From Buddleja alternifolia (taxonomy: Eukaryota > Streptophyta > Magnoliopsida > Lamiales > Scrophulariaceae): 64,000 nucleotides of DNA. A program made the translations under genes and the position numbers. The stretch is from the NCBI GenBank assembly GCA_019426215.1, contig WHWC01000156.1, forward strand, positions 61,999 to 125,998, in the 5' to 3' direction. Position 1 is the first letter of the stretch. Every line of letters begins with the position of its first letter. Shown here in pieces: positions 43,918 through 57,100 of this stretch. The notes under the pieces are model-generated. The model was not told the DNA's origin. It was given only the letters and a program-made list of their open reading frames with translations, and made no database searches.

Positions 43918-44474
43918 AACTAAATTTTTTTTTTCTTTCTCTTTGTTTTGAATTGAATATAAGAAGGTGTGCATTTAAAGAAATCAAGAAGCTCCAACCT
44001 GATTTTGGATGTGAATTAGGGGAAACAACTTGTTTTATTACTCATAGGCTAATGGATCTCAAGAAATGGTTAGTGGGCTTTGGACACCTAATGGGTAAAT
44101 GACATATATAAAATTATAAGTGGAATCCTAACTTAAAAATTGGGCTATATAGTTCTGAGTATCAAATTGAGTTAATTATTCTACTATGTAGATTTGAGCC
44201 AGTTTGTGGATTAGGAATGTAAAATTAATTTTGTTCGTAGTTATTTTTTAGGCAAGGCAAGGCAAAAATTTTAAAAATTCATTGCCTGAAAATTAGAAAA
44301 ATAAAAATTGGGGGGTAGGGTGTCCACGGGATCACCCTCCAACCCCTTCCCTCCGTCTCTGACTATATATATTTGAATTTCTCACACCACCTCAATTTAT
44401 TGTCCCACACTGCAAACCCTAAATCATTCAATACTTCTTTCCTATTAGATTTCTCACATCACCTCAATTTTTTC
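43918..44474. other. Spacer with no gene
   Basis: Nothing coding is supported. It lies left of the LTR of a minus-strand element. Confidence 0.4.
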
Positions 44475-45019
44475 TGATAGCCCTTTTGGTTACCGCTAAT
44501 GATCGCGGCCCGGATGCAGACATGTTCGTGGAACAACGACCATCATGATATCACGAAGCATAATGAGGCCGACTGTTATGTTCAAATTCAATGATCGAAC
44601 TAAAATGGAAAAACACCAGAGGATTGATTGAAGAACAATCCTAGAGATGCAATTTTCGGTCAAGTCACAATTGATTCTTGAAGAGGGGATAGAGAGAATA
44701 GAGCAAGAGTAGAGAGAGAGACAAGGGATTTGCAACCAACAACCAATAATCATTTTCATTGCTTGCATTTTCGGATTTATACAACGAGAAATTCAAAATG
44801 AGATAACATATACTTAACTAATCCTAATTACAGACTTAATAGATTGTAATTATAAAACGTGAAAACAAAAGAAATAAACGCTGATAATAAGTCTCTCCAA
44901 ACACGTTGATGCCGTTGAACTCAAAACGACGTCACCTTTGGTAAAACGTATTTTTACTTAAAGAAATGTTGTCTCACTTTTTAACAGGGTATTACGTTTT
45001 TCTATTTTTGGTTGTAACA
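44475..45019 (-). repeat. 3' LTR of the minus-strand element
   Basis: On the minus strand it begins TGTTACAACC and ends GGGCTATCA (TG...CA, 545 bp). A TATA-like TTGTATAAATCC lies inside, and the adjacent tract aatttcaaagggagggaa (45020-45040) serves as polypurine tract. Confidence 0.65.
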
Positions 45020-45106
45020 ATTCCCTCCCTTTGAAATTGTCCTTGTCCTCAAGGACTAAAAGAGAGCACCTCCCACCATTCTATTGTCAACATCACTAAC
45101 TCCACA

Positions 45107-45806
45107 TTAGCACTTTTGAATTATTTCTTGTAATATTGGTGGCTTGGGGATCTTGAATTCTAATTGCCGTGGAGGTGGTTCCGGTGGTGGAAGTGGCCAC
45201 TTTACACAAGGATGAGATTTATATGGTTTCTTCTCAAACAACTTTCTAAGCATTGAGTTATGCTTGAATACCATGCTATCAGATTTAGCCAGCCTGCATT
45301 CGAACATAATTGGCACTACATTCTGATTTCCAAAATCAGCCACCCGCAACGTTAATGGTGCCACTTCTAATGTGAGCCCAAGAGTTGAAACATCCATGAG
45401 CTCCCATTTGTCACCCTCAACACCTTGAGAATCAAATGAAATGTCTAGCCGAGTAATTAAGTAATTCGTATTTTCCTTCTCCAGCAATTCTTTGTTTGAC
45501 ATTTTTTCAAACACTCGAGACTCTTTTTCTATCACTCTTAGACATTTCATCAAACACCTGGAGTTGTTCTCTTATCAGCTTCCTTTTAGGAATTTTGTTG
45601 AACAGTTGAGGCTCTTGTTTGCAGGATAATGTATTCCACTTTGCAAAATCAATAAACTCCCCCAAAACATGCAATTCACCAACCACAATATCTATATTTG
45701 AACCTACGATTGATGATTGGACCTCTGCAGCTTGCAAATTCTGAGAAGGAATAAGCGAAATCTTACTGTTATAAGAAGGTTTCGGTTCCTTTGAGCTGAA
45801 TTCCAT
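45107..45806 (-). pseudogene. Unidentified retroelement protein, one frameshift
   Basis: Two overlapping minus-strand frames (45806-45507 and 45553-45107) form one protein of about 230 residues after a shift near 45530. It has a Lys/Glu/Ser-rich N-terminus (MEFSSKEPKPSYNSK) and a proline-rich C-terminus (WPLPPPEPPPRQLEF). No domain is recognised. Confidence 0.4.
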
Positions 45807-45825
45807 TTCTTCAACAGAAGACGCA

Positions 45826-46510
45826 AGGAGGGACGGAGCTAGGAATTATGGTGAGGGGGTTGAGATTTTTGTGAGTTTTATTTACCCGGTAGTGAAGGAT
45901 TGTATGGGGTGCGGGGGGCTTGTCCCCTGCGGTACGGTATGGTATATATATGCAAAAAAATTGAGAATTAGGTTTAGTAAGAACACTTTTGGAGGGGAAA
46001 GTTAAAGAAAAAAATTTAAAGTCATAACTCCTAACTCAAATTTATTGGACTGTTGTGAATGATGAATATATACAAAAGTGAAATTACAATTTAGCTTGAT
46101 AGTTAGATATATTGGCCGTATATAGTTGTTGTCCATTTGAGTTTAAAAGTGGGCTAACTACTTTACAAATTACCATATATATATATAGGTTATTCTTTAG
46201 TTTATTAGGTACGTAAATTAAGTTTGCAATTTTTTAGGGGGGGCGAAATCAAATTTTTCAAATTTTTTACATGTGCAAATTGGATAAAATAAAAATTGTT
46301 CTTATTTATTATAGAATGCAACAGTGTGATTAGTAATTTATTATTTCTAGAGCTAGCCTGAGAAGCTCCATTTGTTTTTATTCACTAATCAATAATAGTA
46401 TTATAATATCATAGAAAAATAATTTCAATTTCACTACTACTCGTTTATATGATGTTTGGTTAAATCAATTGATAGAAAAGTTATTTTTGTCAATTTCGAG
46501 GGGGGGCAAA
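45826..46510. other. Possible non-autonomous DNA element inside the LTR element
   Basis: Begins near aggagggacggagctaggaa and ends near tcgagggggggcaaaatt. The paired phrases gagggggggcaaaa and agggggggcgaaat recur. No coding region or clear target duplication is seen. Confidence 0.3.
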
Positions 46511-46525
46511 ATTAAGTGAAAGTTA

Positions 46526-46895
46526 AGACTACGTTTGTTTCTATTTTGAACTTATATTTTGGCCAAAATTTTGGTCAAAACTCGTTTGACTTATCCATTT
46601 TTCACCAAACAGGTATTTTTTGGCCAAACATTTGTGACAGCTACATTGCCTACACAACCTTACACCCTTTTCTACTTTTGACTTACTTTTTTGTACTATA
46701 TAAATTTTATATTATATTTTTCAATCATTAACTAATTATAAACATTATTTTCAGACAAAAACTTACGTGATTTGACTGCTACAGTAACTTTTGTCTCTTT
46801 TGAAAATAAAACCAAACACAAAACCAAACAAATTTTCACCAAAGTACACTCCAAATAAATTTTTTTACCAAAATTTTCATCAAAAATACACTTCA
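46526..46895. mobile_element. MITE candidate (about 370 bp)
   Basis: The ends are inverted: attttgaacttatattttgg at the left and, on the opposite strand, attttgaagtgtatttttga at the right, both followed by aaaattttggt. The target duplication is not clear. Confidence 0.5.
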
Positions 46896-46903
46896 AAATT
46901 TCT

Positions 46904-47275
46904 TCACCGGCGACTGATTGACTGAATTTCTTCTCGCAACCTAAGCCAAAATAGGTTCACCATGGATTCCTCGGAGAGCTTCTTTTCTTTGAAAACATCA
47001 GTAAGCTGATTGAAGTAATTACCAACGGTTCCTAACTGTTTGAAAATCAGTCGATCTGCACCAAACATATTTCCGTATCTACCTTGTCGGATTGAAATAG
47101 CCGCAACCATATTACATAGCTCCGCCATTTCTCAATCAACTTTCTCTTTATGAATACGCATTTGTTCCTTCATAAAATAGACGTCACGTTGCAGCAACTG
47201 CTCAACTGCAATTTGCTTTTGCTCCATCACAATATCCATAGCGCTCAACTTGTTGCTGTTAGTATCATCCATGGT
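46904..47275 (-). pseudogene. Gag-like N-terminal fragment
   Basis: A minus-strand ATG at about 47273 (MDDTNSNKLSAMDIVMEQKQ) opens a Gln/Glu-rich, probably coiled-coil frame. It is stopped by a TGA near 47133 and continues to 46904 (FNQLTDVFKEKKLSEES). It is next to the Tat 5' LTR and lacks any catalytic motif. The retroelement assignment comes from position only. Confidence 0.35.
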
Positions 47276-47300
47276 GGATCAAGCCGCCGGTCCGAGGATC

Positions 47301-48130
47301 TGTAGACGAATTAATTTTCGTTCAATTAGAAGATGACATGTGTAAAATGTGACATTAATTATTGATTTAAAATTATTATTTTATTTTATGGATTTTACCA
47401 AATTTAATTCCATAAATAAATTATTAATTTTAATTGATAATTTAATGAATATTTTATTAGCAAATCAAAGATTGCCATGTGTCAAATGGAGATGGCTCAT
47501 CTAATCAAATCAAGTTCCATAGTCCAACAAATCAGTGACTAATCGGATGATGACACGTGACACATTTAAATATGTGTCAACCAAATTTATATAAATCTGA
47601 TATTATTTCTTTTAAAAGATTTTCAAAAGATATATCAAAGAAGCCCAAAAGTCTAGGACTCTCCTACTTAAACATCTATAAATAGGGGGTCAAGGGGCTT
47701 CATTTAAAAAAAGGACATACAGAGATACATACATACACACAAGTCTACAAGCTAGAGAATTGAAGTCTTCTCTTAGCCAAGTCAAAGCGTTCTTCATCAA
47801 CCACGAAGGTTCACCATCTTCAAAGTTAATCAAATCACAAGGTGTTTGTCTCTTCTTCAACAAATCCGAGGAGGAACTACATCTTCAACAACAATCAACT
47901 CATCAGGGTGTTCATTTCTTCTTCAACAAATCCGAGGAGAAATACGCTCTTGGTTCAAGAACAAGCTTTTCGGCCCTTGAATCGTGTTTGGAGTGAAGAA
48001 TCAGGGGATTAGTCTTCATTAGGAGATTTATTCTCACGATATTGTAAATTTCTTTAAATTGATTTATTTATTTGTCCATATTATCTTTTCTTGTCTTTTA
48101 AAATTGCAGACTTGAAAATTTGTGTGAACA
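47301..48130 (+). repeat. 5' LTR of the Tat element
   Basis: Starts TGTAGACGAATTAATTTT and ends GTGTGAACA. A TATA box (ctataaatagggggtc) lies near 47679. About 20 differences from the 3' LTR were counted by eye. Confidence 0.92.
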
Positions 48131-48133
48131 AAT

Positions 48134-48152
48134 TTGGCACGCCCAGTGGGAC
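48134..48152 (+). other. Primer binding site of the Tat element
   Basis: The sequence ttggcacgcccagtgggac lies 3 bp after the 5' LTR. This form is typical of Tat-lineage elements; the primer tRNA was not identified here. Confidence 0.7.
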
Positions 48153-48212
48153 CGAATCTACCCCTCATCTCTTCCTCCGACATCAAATTTCAAAGTCTAC
48201 ATTTGCAACTCT

Positions 48213-50702
48213 ATGGCTCCAAAGAAGAATCAAGTTGTTGTGACCAAGAAAAATATTGCTAACGTTGTCGATGATCCCGTTGACCAATCTTCTACTGGAG
48301 GCAAGATCGGTGACAACAATTATTCTGATGGTTCAAGCCCATCATCTCCAAAGGAAGTCAACTCCAAATTCTCTTCGTTTGCTGAACTTCCGGCAATGAT
48401 GATTGGACCGACATCGGTGGATGAACAAGCAACTCAAATGGCTCAAATGGCTCAAGCCATTGCTGATATGCAGAAAGCCTTGGAAGACAAGGATCTCCAA
48501 ATTGCCCAACTGATGAACAAACTAGAAAACTCCAATGTAGGAGAACCTAGTCATAATCGTGCATCACCTCCAAGTCAAAATGCCAAGGAGACGCCGGTCA
48601 ATGAACCTCCTCATCAACATGAATCTGCGGAGAAATTCAACAACTCCAACACAACTATTGGCGCATTGTCTGTTCAACAACTGCAAGATATGATTTCCAA
48701 CAACATTAGGGCTCAATATGGTGTATCTTCCCACAATTCGCTCGTATACTCGAAGCCGTATACGAAACGCATTGATGCTCTAAGGATGCCGATGGGATAG
48801 CAACCACCGAAACTGCAACAATTTGATGGTAAAGGAAACCCGAAACAACATGTCGCGCACTTTATGGAGACATGCAATAATGCGGGGACTGATGGAGATC
48901 TGCTCGTGAAGCAATTTGTACGATCTCTAAAAGGAAATGCTTTTGACTGGTACGTTGATTTGGAGCCCGAATCCATAGATAGTTGGGACCAAATGGAGAG
49001 GGAATTTCTGAATCGTTTCTATAGTACTCGCCGGACTGTGAGCATGATTGAACTCACAAATGCTAAGCAATGGAAGGATGAGCCCGTTGTTTACTACATC
49101 AACAGGTGGCGTGCGCTAAGTCTGAACTGCAAAGATAAACTCTCAGAGATATCTGCAGTGGAAATGTGTATCCAAGGGATGCACTGGGGTCTTCTCTACA
49201 TACTCCAAGGGATCAAGCCTCGCAACTTTGAGGAATTGGCCACACGTGCTCATGACATGGAACTAAGCATCGCCAATCATGGATCAAATTTCCCATTAGA
49301 AGATCAACGGAAGGAAAAGAAAGACTTCAGGAAAGTTGAGAAATACGTTAAGCCCTCTACCAAGGAGTCTATGGTTGTCAAAGCAACTCCTGTCAAAATT
49401 TCTGCAAATGACAAGAAGCACAATGAGAAAGCTGAAAATCAACGCGCTACATATGAGAGACGCCGACTTTCCTTGAAAGAGATGCAAGAGAAGGAGTATC
49501 CTTTCCCAGACTCTGATGTTTCTCACATCTTCGATGAACTATTGGCTGGAAAGTTGATTGAACTTCCGGAGCCGAAACGCCCAGAGGAAGCTGGAAAGGT
49601 GAACGACCCCAAGTACTGTAAATATCACCGAGTTGTGAGTCACCCCCTAGAAAAGTGCTTTGTGGTCAAAGACAAAATTATGGCACTGCCAAGAGATGGA
49701 AAAATAATCCTTGACAGTGAAGATGTTGCAGATGCAAATCATGCTAGCATTGATGTCGTTACAAGTGATTCGCAACACAAGTTTCCTTCCTTATCATCAT
49801 CTGCAAAGGCACCACTAGCACTTCAATTTGGGAGTCTAGAGCCAGTGATGGTCAAAGTCCTTCTTGCTGATGAAGGAACCGTGAACGAGGAAAATTCTAT
49901 TGATAAGTTGGAAGAAGTTGGCGAATGGATCCTTGTGACGCGTAGACGGCGACAAAGGCGTTGTATTGACGAACTACATCCATTGTTCTTGAAACAGTCG
50001 TACTCACCAACGGTCAGGAAGCCCAATCCAGAGAAAGTTTTGAAAACTCCTCATGTGAACTTTAAGAAGCCATCAAAGAGTAACCATCGAACTCCTGTGA
50101 CTCTGGATGATTTCTTTCCAAAAAAGTTTTTTGAATCAAAGGTTGAAACCGTAGACACTGTAACTGGTGGAGACGAAATCGAACACTCTACTTCCTGTTG
50201 TACTACTATCGCCTTCACAGATGAGGATTTGTTGCTAGGATCAAAGCCACATAATCGTCCACTGTTTGTCTCCGGAATTATGCAAAAGCAGAAAGTCAAT
50301 CGCATACTTGTTGATGGAGGTTCAGCAGTCAATATAATGCCCAAGTTTACTATGAAAACTTTGGGACTGACGATGGAAGATCCGTCTCGTAGTCGTCTTA
50401 CTATTCAAGGATTTAACCAAGATGGACAGCGAGCCATTGGTATGATCCGTTTAGACTTGATGACAGGAGAACTAAAAGCAAGCACCATATTTCATGTCAT
50501 TGATGCGAGGACATCTTATCGTCTGTTATTAGGAAGGCCATGGCTCCACGAAAATGGAGTAGTACCATCAACCCTTCATCAATGCTTCAAATACCTAAGG
50601 GATGGGGAAGTGGTGAAAGTAGATGCTGATGTGAAGCCATTTACCGAGGCAGAGTCGTACTTCGCTGATGCCAAACTCTATCTCGATTCTGACTTTGTGT
50701 AG
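48213..50702 (+). pseudogene. Gag-protease frame of the Tat element, one nonsense codon
   Basis: ATG at 48213 (MAPKKNQ). A Gln/Met-rich coiled coil (QMAQMAQAIADMQKALEDK) is followed by a TAG at 48798-48800, where the frame then continues unchanged. The Gag core follows (FVRSLKGNAFDWYVDLEP, WDQMEREFLNRFYS), then a Cys/His cluster (YCKYHRVVSHPLEKC) and an aspartic protease with Asp-Gly-Gly (RILVDGGSAVNIMP) and the flap-end motif LLLGRPWLHE. A TAG at 50700-50702 closes it. The next frame is in phase, so the linker (50703-51130) could be read only by suppression. The protease motif itself is intact. Confidence 0.85.
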
Positions 50703-53511
50703 GGGGCATTGCCACTTAAAACTCCGACTAGCAGCGATGTAGAGAAAAAACAAGCTAAATCTGTGGTTGTAGAGCATATCCCTCAGTTGAATCCTAAAGG
50801 AAAAGAAATTGTAGCTAATGTACACGTTCAACCAGGCAGCACGAGCAAAATACAATCTAAGGTGACGAGATCAAATGATTATCAAGTGATGGCAAAAAAC
50901 TTGATTATGCCAATTACCAAGGTAAATTCTTCACCTCCTAATGATTCCTCGCCTGTAAAAATTTCATGCCAAAAGCTTCAAGGAACATTCAGTCCTAAAG
51001 TTTACAAGCTCTTTGAAAAGTCTGGATATAACTTCTCCAATCCATCGGGTCTTGGAAAATTGGAACCAGAATTGACTGGGGAAAAGATTCAATGGTCTCA
51101 CCAAAGCACAACACAAATTGAGGAAACAAGGGTATCAAGTGGATCAACCAAAGACTGGTTTGGGATTTACACCTGTCGAACCAGTTAGGATACGTGTCAT
51201 GAAGAAAGAAAAATGCGTCAATGTGCAACATATATCCGTAGAAGGTGATGGAAAAGGAAAGAAGCCTAGTGATAATCGTGTTTCCGTATTTGATCGGCTT
51301 GGTACTCCTACTGCTCGTCCTTCCGTCTTTGGAAGACTGGGTTCTAGTAGCCGAATCCCTAATGTTCAAGATAGACTTGGTGCGAGTAGTATTCCCCAAA
51401 GTTCTGTCTTCAATCGACTTGGAGGGGGTAGCACACAACAACTAAAGAAGAGGAACCATGCTTGCGAGACAGACATGGCAGGGTCGAGAAATAATAACCA
51501 AACTCTTATTCTATCTCAGCCGCAAGGAAGTAAGTCATCAGTAGTACTTATTACCATGGATGGGACCGTCAAGGTAAAACAACGCATCATCAGCAATTCT
51601 CGTCGTTCAAATGAGAACAACCCAGACGAAGATGAGGTGGAAGTCATCATTAGCTCTAATTATACCGCAGTAGATGAAGACTCTGACCCCGAAGCCTCAA
51701 ATGATGAAATCCAAGAAGCCCCTCCACAACTTGAAGATGGTGGACAGGCGACTGTTGATGAACTTAAGGAGTTAAATCTCGGTACGAAAGATGAACCACG
51801 CCCTATTTTTGTTAGTGCTCTTCTAAGTCCTGAAGAAGAAGACCAATACCACAAGATCCTGATCGAGTATAAAGATGTTTTTGCTTGGTCATACAAGGAA
51901 ATGCCAGGCTTAGATCCAAAAGTGGCGATTCATCAACTTGGCATAAAACATGGAATACGTCCTATAAAGCAATCACAACGAGTAATTCGTACTGAGCTGG
52001 TTCCTCGAGTAATTCATACTGTGCCTTATTTCCAGTATGCCTCAAATTTATTGAAGAAATTCGAAACAATCGTCTTAAGTCATATTCCAAGAAAAGAGAA
52101 TAGGGTGGCTGATGCATTGGCTAACCTAGCTACTACTTTAGCTCTTTCTGAAGGAGAAACTACGAGTGTTCCTGTGTGCAATAGATGGATCGTGCCTTCA
52201 CTTGTTTTGCCTGATCAAGAAGATTCAAACGCCATTTCAGTTTCATCTAATGATGACCAAGATTGGAGAACACCACTAGTTGACTATTTGAAGCATGGAA
52301 AACTTCCCACTGATCTTCGACATAAGACAGAAATACGTCGGAGATCAACTCGTTTCATCTTATACAAGGACACATTGTATCGTCGATCCTTTGAAGGTAC
52401 ATACCAACGTTGTTTAAATGGTAAAGAAACAGTTGAAGCTATGGCTGAAGCACATTCTGGAGTGTGTGGTGCTCACCAGTCAGGACCTAAACTCCATTTT
52501 CAAATCAAAAGAATGGGATACTACTGGCCTACTATGGTGAAAGACTGCTTGTATTATGCGAAGAGATGTGAAGCTTGCCAATTACATGCTAATTTCATAC
52601 ATCAGCCTCCGGAGCCTCTACACCCCACAGTTGCCTCATGGCCCTTTGATGCATGGGGTCTCGATGTTGTTGGACCTATCGCTCCTAAGTCCTCAGTTGG
52701 ACATTCATACATACTGGCAGCTACTGATTACTTTTCTAAATGGGCTGAGGCGGTTCCTCTGAAAGAAGTGAAGAAAGAAACTGTTGTCGACTTCATCAAG
52801 TCAAATCTCATCTTTAGATATGGCGTGCCAAGTTATATTATCACTGATAATGGAAAGCCTTTCTACAACAAGCTGATGGACAAGTTATGTGTGCAATTCG
52901 GGTTTAAGCAACATAACTCCTCAATGTACAACGCAGCTGCAAATGGTTTGGCGGAGGCATTTAACAAAACCTTGTGTAATCTTTTGAAGAAGGTGGTGTC
53001 AAAGTCAAAAAGAGATTGGCATGAGAAAGTTGCTGAAGCTCTTTGGGCATACCGAACAACACATAGGACTGTTACTCAAGCTACTCCATATTCGCTGGTA
53101 TATGGAGTTGAAGCTGTTATCCCACTTGAAAGTCAAATACCTTCGTTACGTATTGCAATTCAGGAAGGGCTCACTGTTGAAGATAACGCTCGTCTTAGAC
53201 TTGAAGAACTTGAAGCGCTAGACGAAAAAAGACTTGAAGCACAACAACTCCTTGAGTGTTACCAAGCTCGCATGACGAAGGCATTCAACAAAAAGGTCCG
53301 CCCACGGTCATTTCAAGTTCGAGACTTGGTCCTGGCAGTACGAAGACCTATCATCATCAATCAGCGAATGGGAGGCAAATTCTTGTCTAAATGGGATGGT
53401 CCTCATATAGTGAAAGAAGTGTATACAAATGGAGCTTACAAACTGGTGGATAAAGATGGACTGCGAATTGGCCCCATAAATGGCAAGTTCTTGAAGCGGT
53501 ATTATCCATGA
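50703..53511 (+). pseudogene. Pol of the Tat element: linker, ΔRT/ΔRNase H, integrase
   Basis: A linker in the gag frame to about 51130 is followed by a +1 shift and a long open frame to 53511. That frame has the pre-RT conserved part (VFAWSYKEMPGLDPKVAIHQ, then GIRPIKQSQR) and jumps at about 52010 directly to the end of RNase H (LSHIPRKENRVADALANLAT). The whole catalytic RT and RNase H are absent with no frame loss. Integrase is complete: a zinc finger (HSGVCGAH ... CEACQ), DDE residues Asp in WGLDVVGP, Asp in IITDNGKP and Glu in GLAEAFNKTL, and a C-terminal segment ending GKFLKRYYP. No chromodomain is present, as expected of the Tat lineage. Two near copies of cgagtaattc(g/a)tactg bracket the junction. 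Confidence 0.88.
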
Positions 53512-54134
53512 AGGAGTATGCTCCATGATGCACAAGCCTAAACTGCATGTTACTCCTGACCCACAAGAGTCTAAACTGTGCACGGTAACCACCAATCGTA
53601 GTGTATGTAGCTAAACTGCTAACTTACCCACTGAAGGTATTTCATGCGGCTAAAATGTAGAAATACCTCACCTTGTCTAGGGTAGCTAAGCTATGGATAC
53701 TCCTGGCCCACATGAGTATAAGTTGTGTATAGCACCCCCCCTCCAAAAAAGAGATTTTTTTCTGAACTACGTAATATCTTGATTCTCTTATTGAGGTACG
53801 TAGGCAGCTTGGCAATTATTTCAAGTTCAGTCATATCTATGAGGGAAGCTTTGTTTGCCCTTGATATTAGTTTGCTGGTTTGAAGGAAAGCGAAGATCAA
53901 CAAGTTGTTTAACATCATTATTAATGTTATTTGTTTAATGGCAAGTTCCATTGAAATTGGGTGGTTAAATTGTGCAAAGTGTAAAGATCTTGCATTTTGG
54001 CAATTATGTAAAAAAGACAAGAGGAATTCAAATTACTCAAAGGTGATACTAGAAGAATGAATTTTATTAAGAATGAAAGTTCTTTTCTACAAGAGAAAAT
54101 AAATGAATAAAAAAAAAGGAGGGAAAAGGAAATG
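53512..54134. other. Spacer after pol with short degenerate repeats
   Basis: Phrases such as gacccacaagagtctaaact and gcccacatgagtataag recur every 60-100 bp, a feature often seen after pol in Tat elements. No gene is present. Confidence 0.5.
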
Positions 54135-57100
54135 CTAAAACAACCAGGAGGACAAGTCAAATGCCTTTAGGTTCTCTCGAGATTCTTCAAGCAAAGACTT
54201 CATCCTTTCCAAAGCTTCGACTTCTCGGTCGGACAAGTAAGGAGTCTTCTCAAGCTTCAAAACAGTCTCTTTTTGGGTTGCCACATCTTCTCGAGTTTTG
54301 GACAAATTTTCCTTTGCTTTGCGAAGTGATATGTTAACACTTTCCTCATTTTGTTCCAACTCTGCAAGTTGCTTCCTTAGCTCTTCTTGTTGCTGATGTA
54401 TTCTCTGAAGATTGTCGTTTTGGCTTTTGATATCTTTGGCTTGTTCATTCTCTTGTGCCTCTGCTTCAGTAAGACTCTGTTGCGCAGATTTTAGTGCCTC
54501 TTCATGAGATTTTTGTGTCTCTCTTTGAGCATAAGCCGACTTTACTTGCGCATAACTTGAAGCATCTTCAAAAAATGACTTCAAAAGTCTCTCCAAAGTG
54601 GAAGTATCTTGCACAAACTTCTTCATGTCCCCAATCAGAATGTCTATATCAGACTTTATCTTTGGAAGTTGCTCAAATAACGTTTTGGAGATTTTTTGGC
54701 ATATACGACTCCAGTAAAATGAGAGTAACATCTTGTCAGCCTCACTTCTGATAGTATTAGGTGAAAATTGGGAGGCTTCGGGATGTGCGAGTGGCCAAGA
54801 CGGAGCTTCGAAGGATCTTTTAGGTTTTTTGCCAGTATTTTCATCAGCATGTAACTCCTCTGTCACACGAGGGGGCAATGATATCTGTGGTCGTTCGTGA
54901 TTTTCATTCTCCAAAGTGACTTGAACACCATTCCCTGAAGAATGCGGAGGAGAGTTTGTTTCAGGCAAATTGAAAGGATTAACTTCATTTACCGAACCCG
55001 CACTATCTTTGGAAGTGGCTGGAACTTTTGCCTCGAGATTAGCAAGCTGGCAAAAGAAAAAAAAAAAGGGAAGGTTAATTGCAAGCAATAAGATAAATTA
55101 TTTAAAAAAAAAAAAGAGAGAGAGATAGAGAGAAAGCATAATGCAATATGATAAATAATTATTTTTATTTTTTTACATATTGTGCTAAATCTCTTAAGGG
55201 CAACGTGGAACTTGGAACATCTTCAAAGAATTGCGAATTGATGCTGATATTATCTAAATCAAGAACCTTTGGTCTTTTTCGAAGTTGCCATTGGTCGTTG
55301 TAATCCTCATTTGAGCATGAAAGTGCAGAAATGATTTCGTCCCCGTCTGTTGGAATCATTTCATCAAGCGCGGCTTCTTGATTATGTGAAGATGGTTGTT
55401 TTAGAGTATTTTTTGACTTCTCGGATGCAGGCTCCTTTTCTTTAAGGTTAATCTTGACTATGACCTTTGTGCTCTTTGCTAGAGAAGCTTTCCAACACTT
55501 AGCCCACCAGTCCGCGTATTCCTTCGTAACCAATGGTGGTGAAGAAGTATTTCCTGGTAAGTTAAGCCTTGAAGATGTGCTCAGCAAAGTGCAAGACCTC
55601 CAAAGTTGAACAAGCTCTTTCAGGTCACAAGTGAGAATCTCGTTTTGTAAGAGGCCTGGGATGTCTTGACAAAAATTATATTGTCGACTGAATCGATGAG
55701 GGCTATAAGACTCGACAATATGCTCTCTTCCATGCCGAAACGTCAAATAAGCAGAGCGTAAAGACACGAATAGATCCTTGTATTGACTAGATAAGTTTGA
55801 ACCGTCTATAAGCGAGATTTGCTCTTTTGGTGGGACAATAGGATCCGTATGGTTGATGGATTGACTTTGTGAAATAAAATCCGTGCATCTTCAAGATCGA
55901 AGTAATTTGCCATACCTTCTCCTGCATACTTCACCATTTGAGCTCCTACAGTCTTGATTCTGGAGTAGAAATGGGTAGGGAGATAACAGCCAATCCAGCC
56001 ATAGACATAGTGAATAGGAAAGATGGCAGTAGATTCGCCTAAGTCTTTTGAAGAAGAGATTATCCTCAAACCGCGGTATATGCTGGCCATACAGGTATCG
56101 CTAAGGAGAAGTGTTCACCCGGGCCATTCTACTTGCAACTTTGAAGACAGTAGCACGGACGCGATATGTTGGTGATGTGGAAGGACGAAGCTACACAGCC
56201 AACACGAAATGAATGCAGCGACATAGGTTTCCTCTCTGATTTCTGCATCAATGTCAAGAGTCTTAAATGGTTCATCATGGTCCTTGGCATGCGGTAAAAG
56301 AGATTTGTCGACGCCTCCACAAGGATTATGAGAAAGCTTTGGCCTAGTAGTTCTCTTCCGAGTTGTACGTAGAGGAGGCTCTTTGTATCTAACTGGTCCT
56401 TTGAACCAAAAGCTGATCCAATCCGAGATGAGTATGCCTCCAGATGTCTTTGGAAGTTGATGATACGCCAAGAACAAATATTTGCAGCTCCGCGGTAGAG
56501 AAGAGTTGTGCTTGCCATCACCGAGCAACTCCTTTGCAGTTGGAACAACCTCGTCGTAGAAATCTCCACGCAAGGGCAATCCACCAAGTCCATGCATATC
56601 GCCCAAAGAAATCGATAATTCTCCAATTTCCGTGTGCAGAGTGTTTGTTGAAGGACACCACAGCTCGAGGAAAGCTTGAAGGACATTTTTGTTGCAGACG
56701 TAGGTGAAGAGCGACGCGTGGACAGCTGCGTAAATCCTTGCTTGCCGAAGGATGTTTGCATGATATGCCAAGATGTATTCGGTCCACTCCCAATAGCCCG
56801 CATGGTAGCAAACTTCGCCAAATTTTGATGAAGGAATTTTTATTGAACCCCCACTGCTATGAAGATGCTGGTGAGGAAGTAAGAATTCCGTATCCACTAA
56901 TTTGGTGTCGTGAAGTGAAGACCGCAACAAAATAACTTTGGAATTGGATGAAGCACCGGAACGGAGATCCACACACCCCTTAGCTGCTTCTTCAGACCAT
57001 ACGGAGATATGTGTAGACTTAGCCAAGGATCGAGTGTTGGTGAGGTGGCCATCGATGGCTGGCTCGTAGACAGGCAATATGGTGCTTTTGACTTTGAGGC

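Larger units (their letters stand above)
44475..47300 (-). mobile_element. Truncated minus-strand LTR retroelement with nested MITEs
   Basis: A 3' LTR (44475-45019), a purine tract next to it and two degraded open frames (45806-45107 and 47275-46904) are in minus orientation. The right side ends exactly at the 5' LTR of the Tat element (47301). The 5' LTR of this element is not found beyond the Tat element at 59495 either, so it was cut during or after that insertion. No RT or integrase is present, so it was probably a non-autonomous family. Confidence 0.55.

Noticed and set aside
44700..44730. Short GA-rich tract as a regulatory GAGA element
   Set aside because: It lies inside the LTR leader and is simple sequence with no further support.
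47760..47996. 78-codon frame, repeated at 59124-59360
   Set aside because: Both copies lie in the same place within the two LTRs of the Tat element, in the transcribed leader after the TATA box. There is no sign of coding selection.
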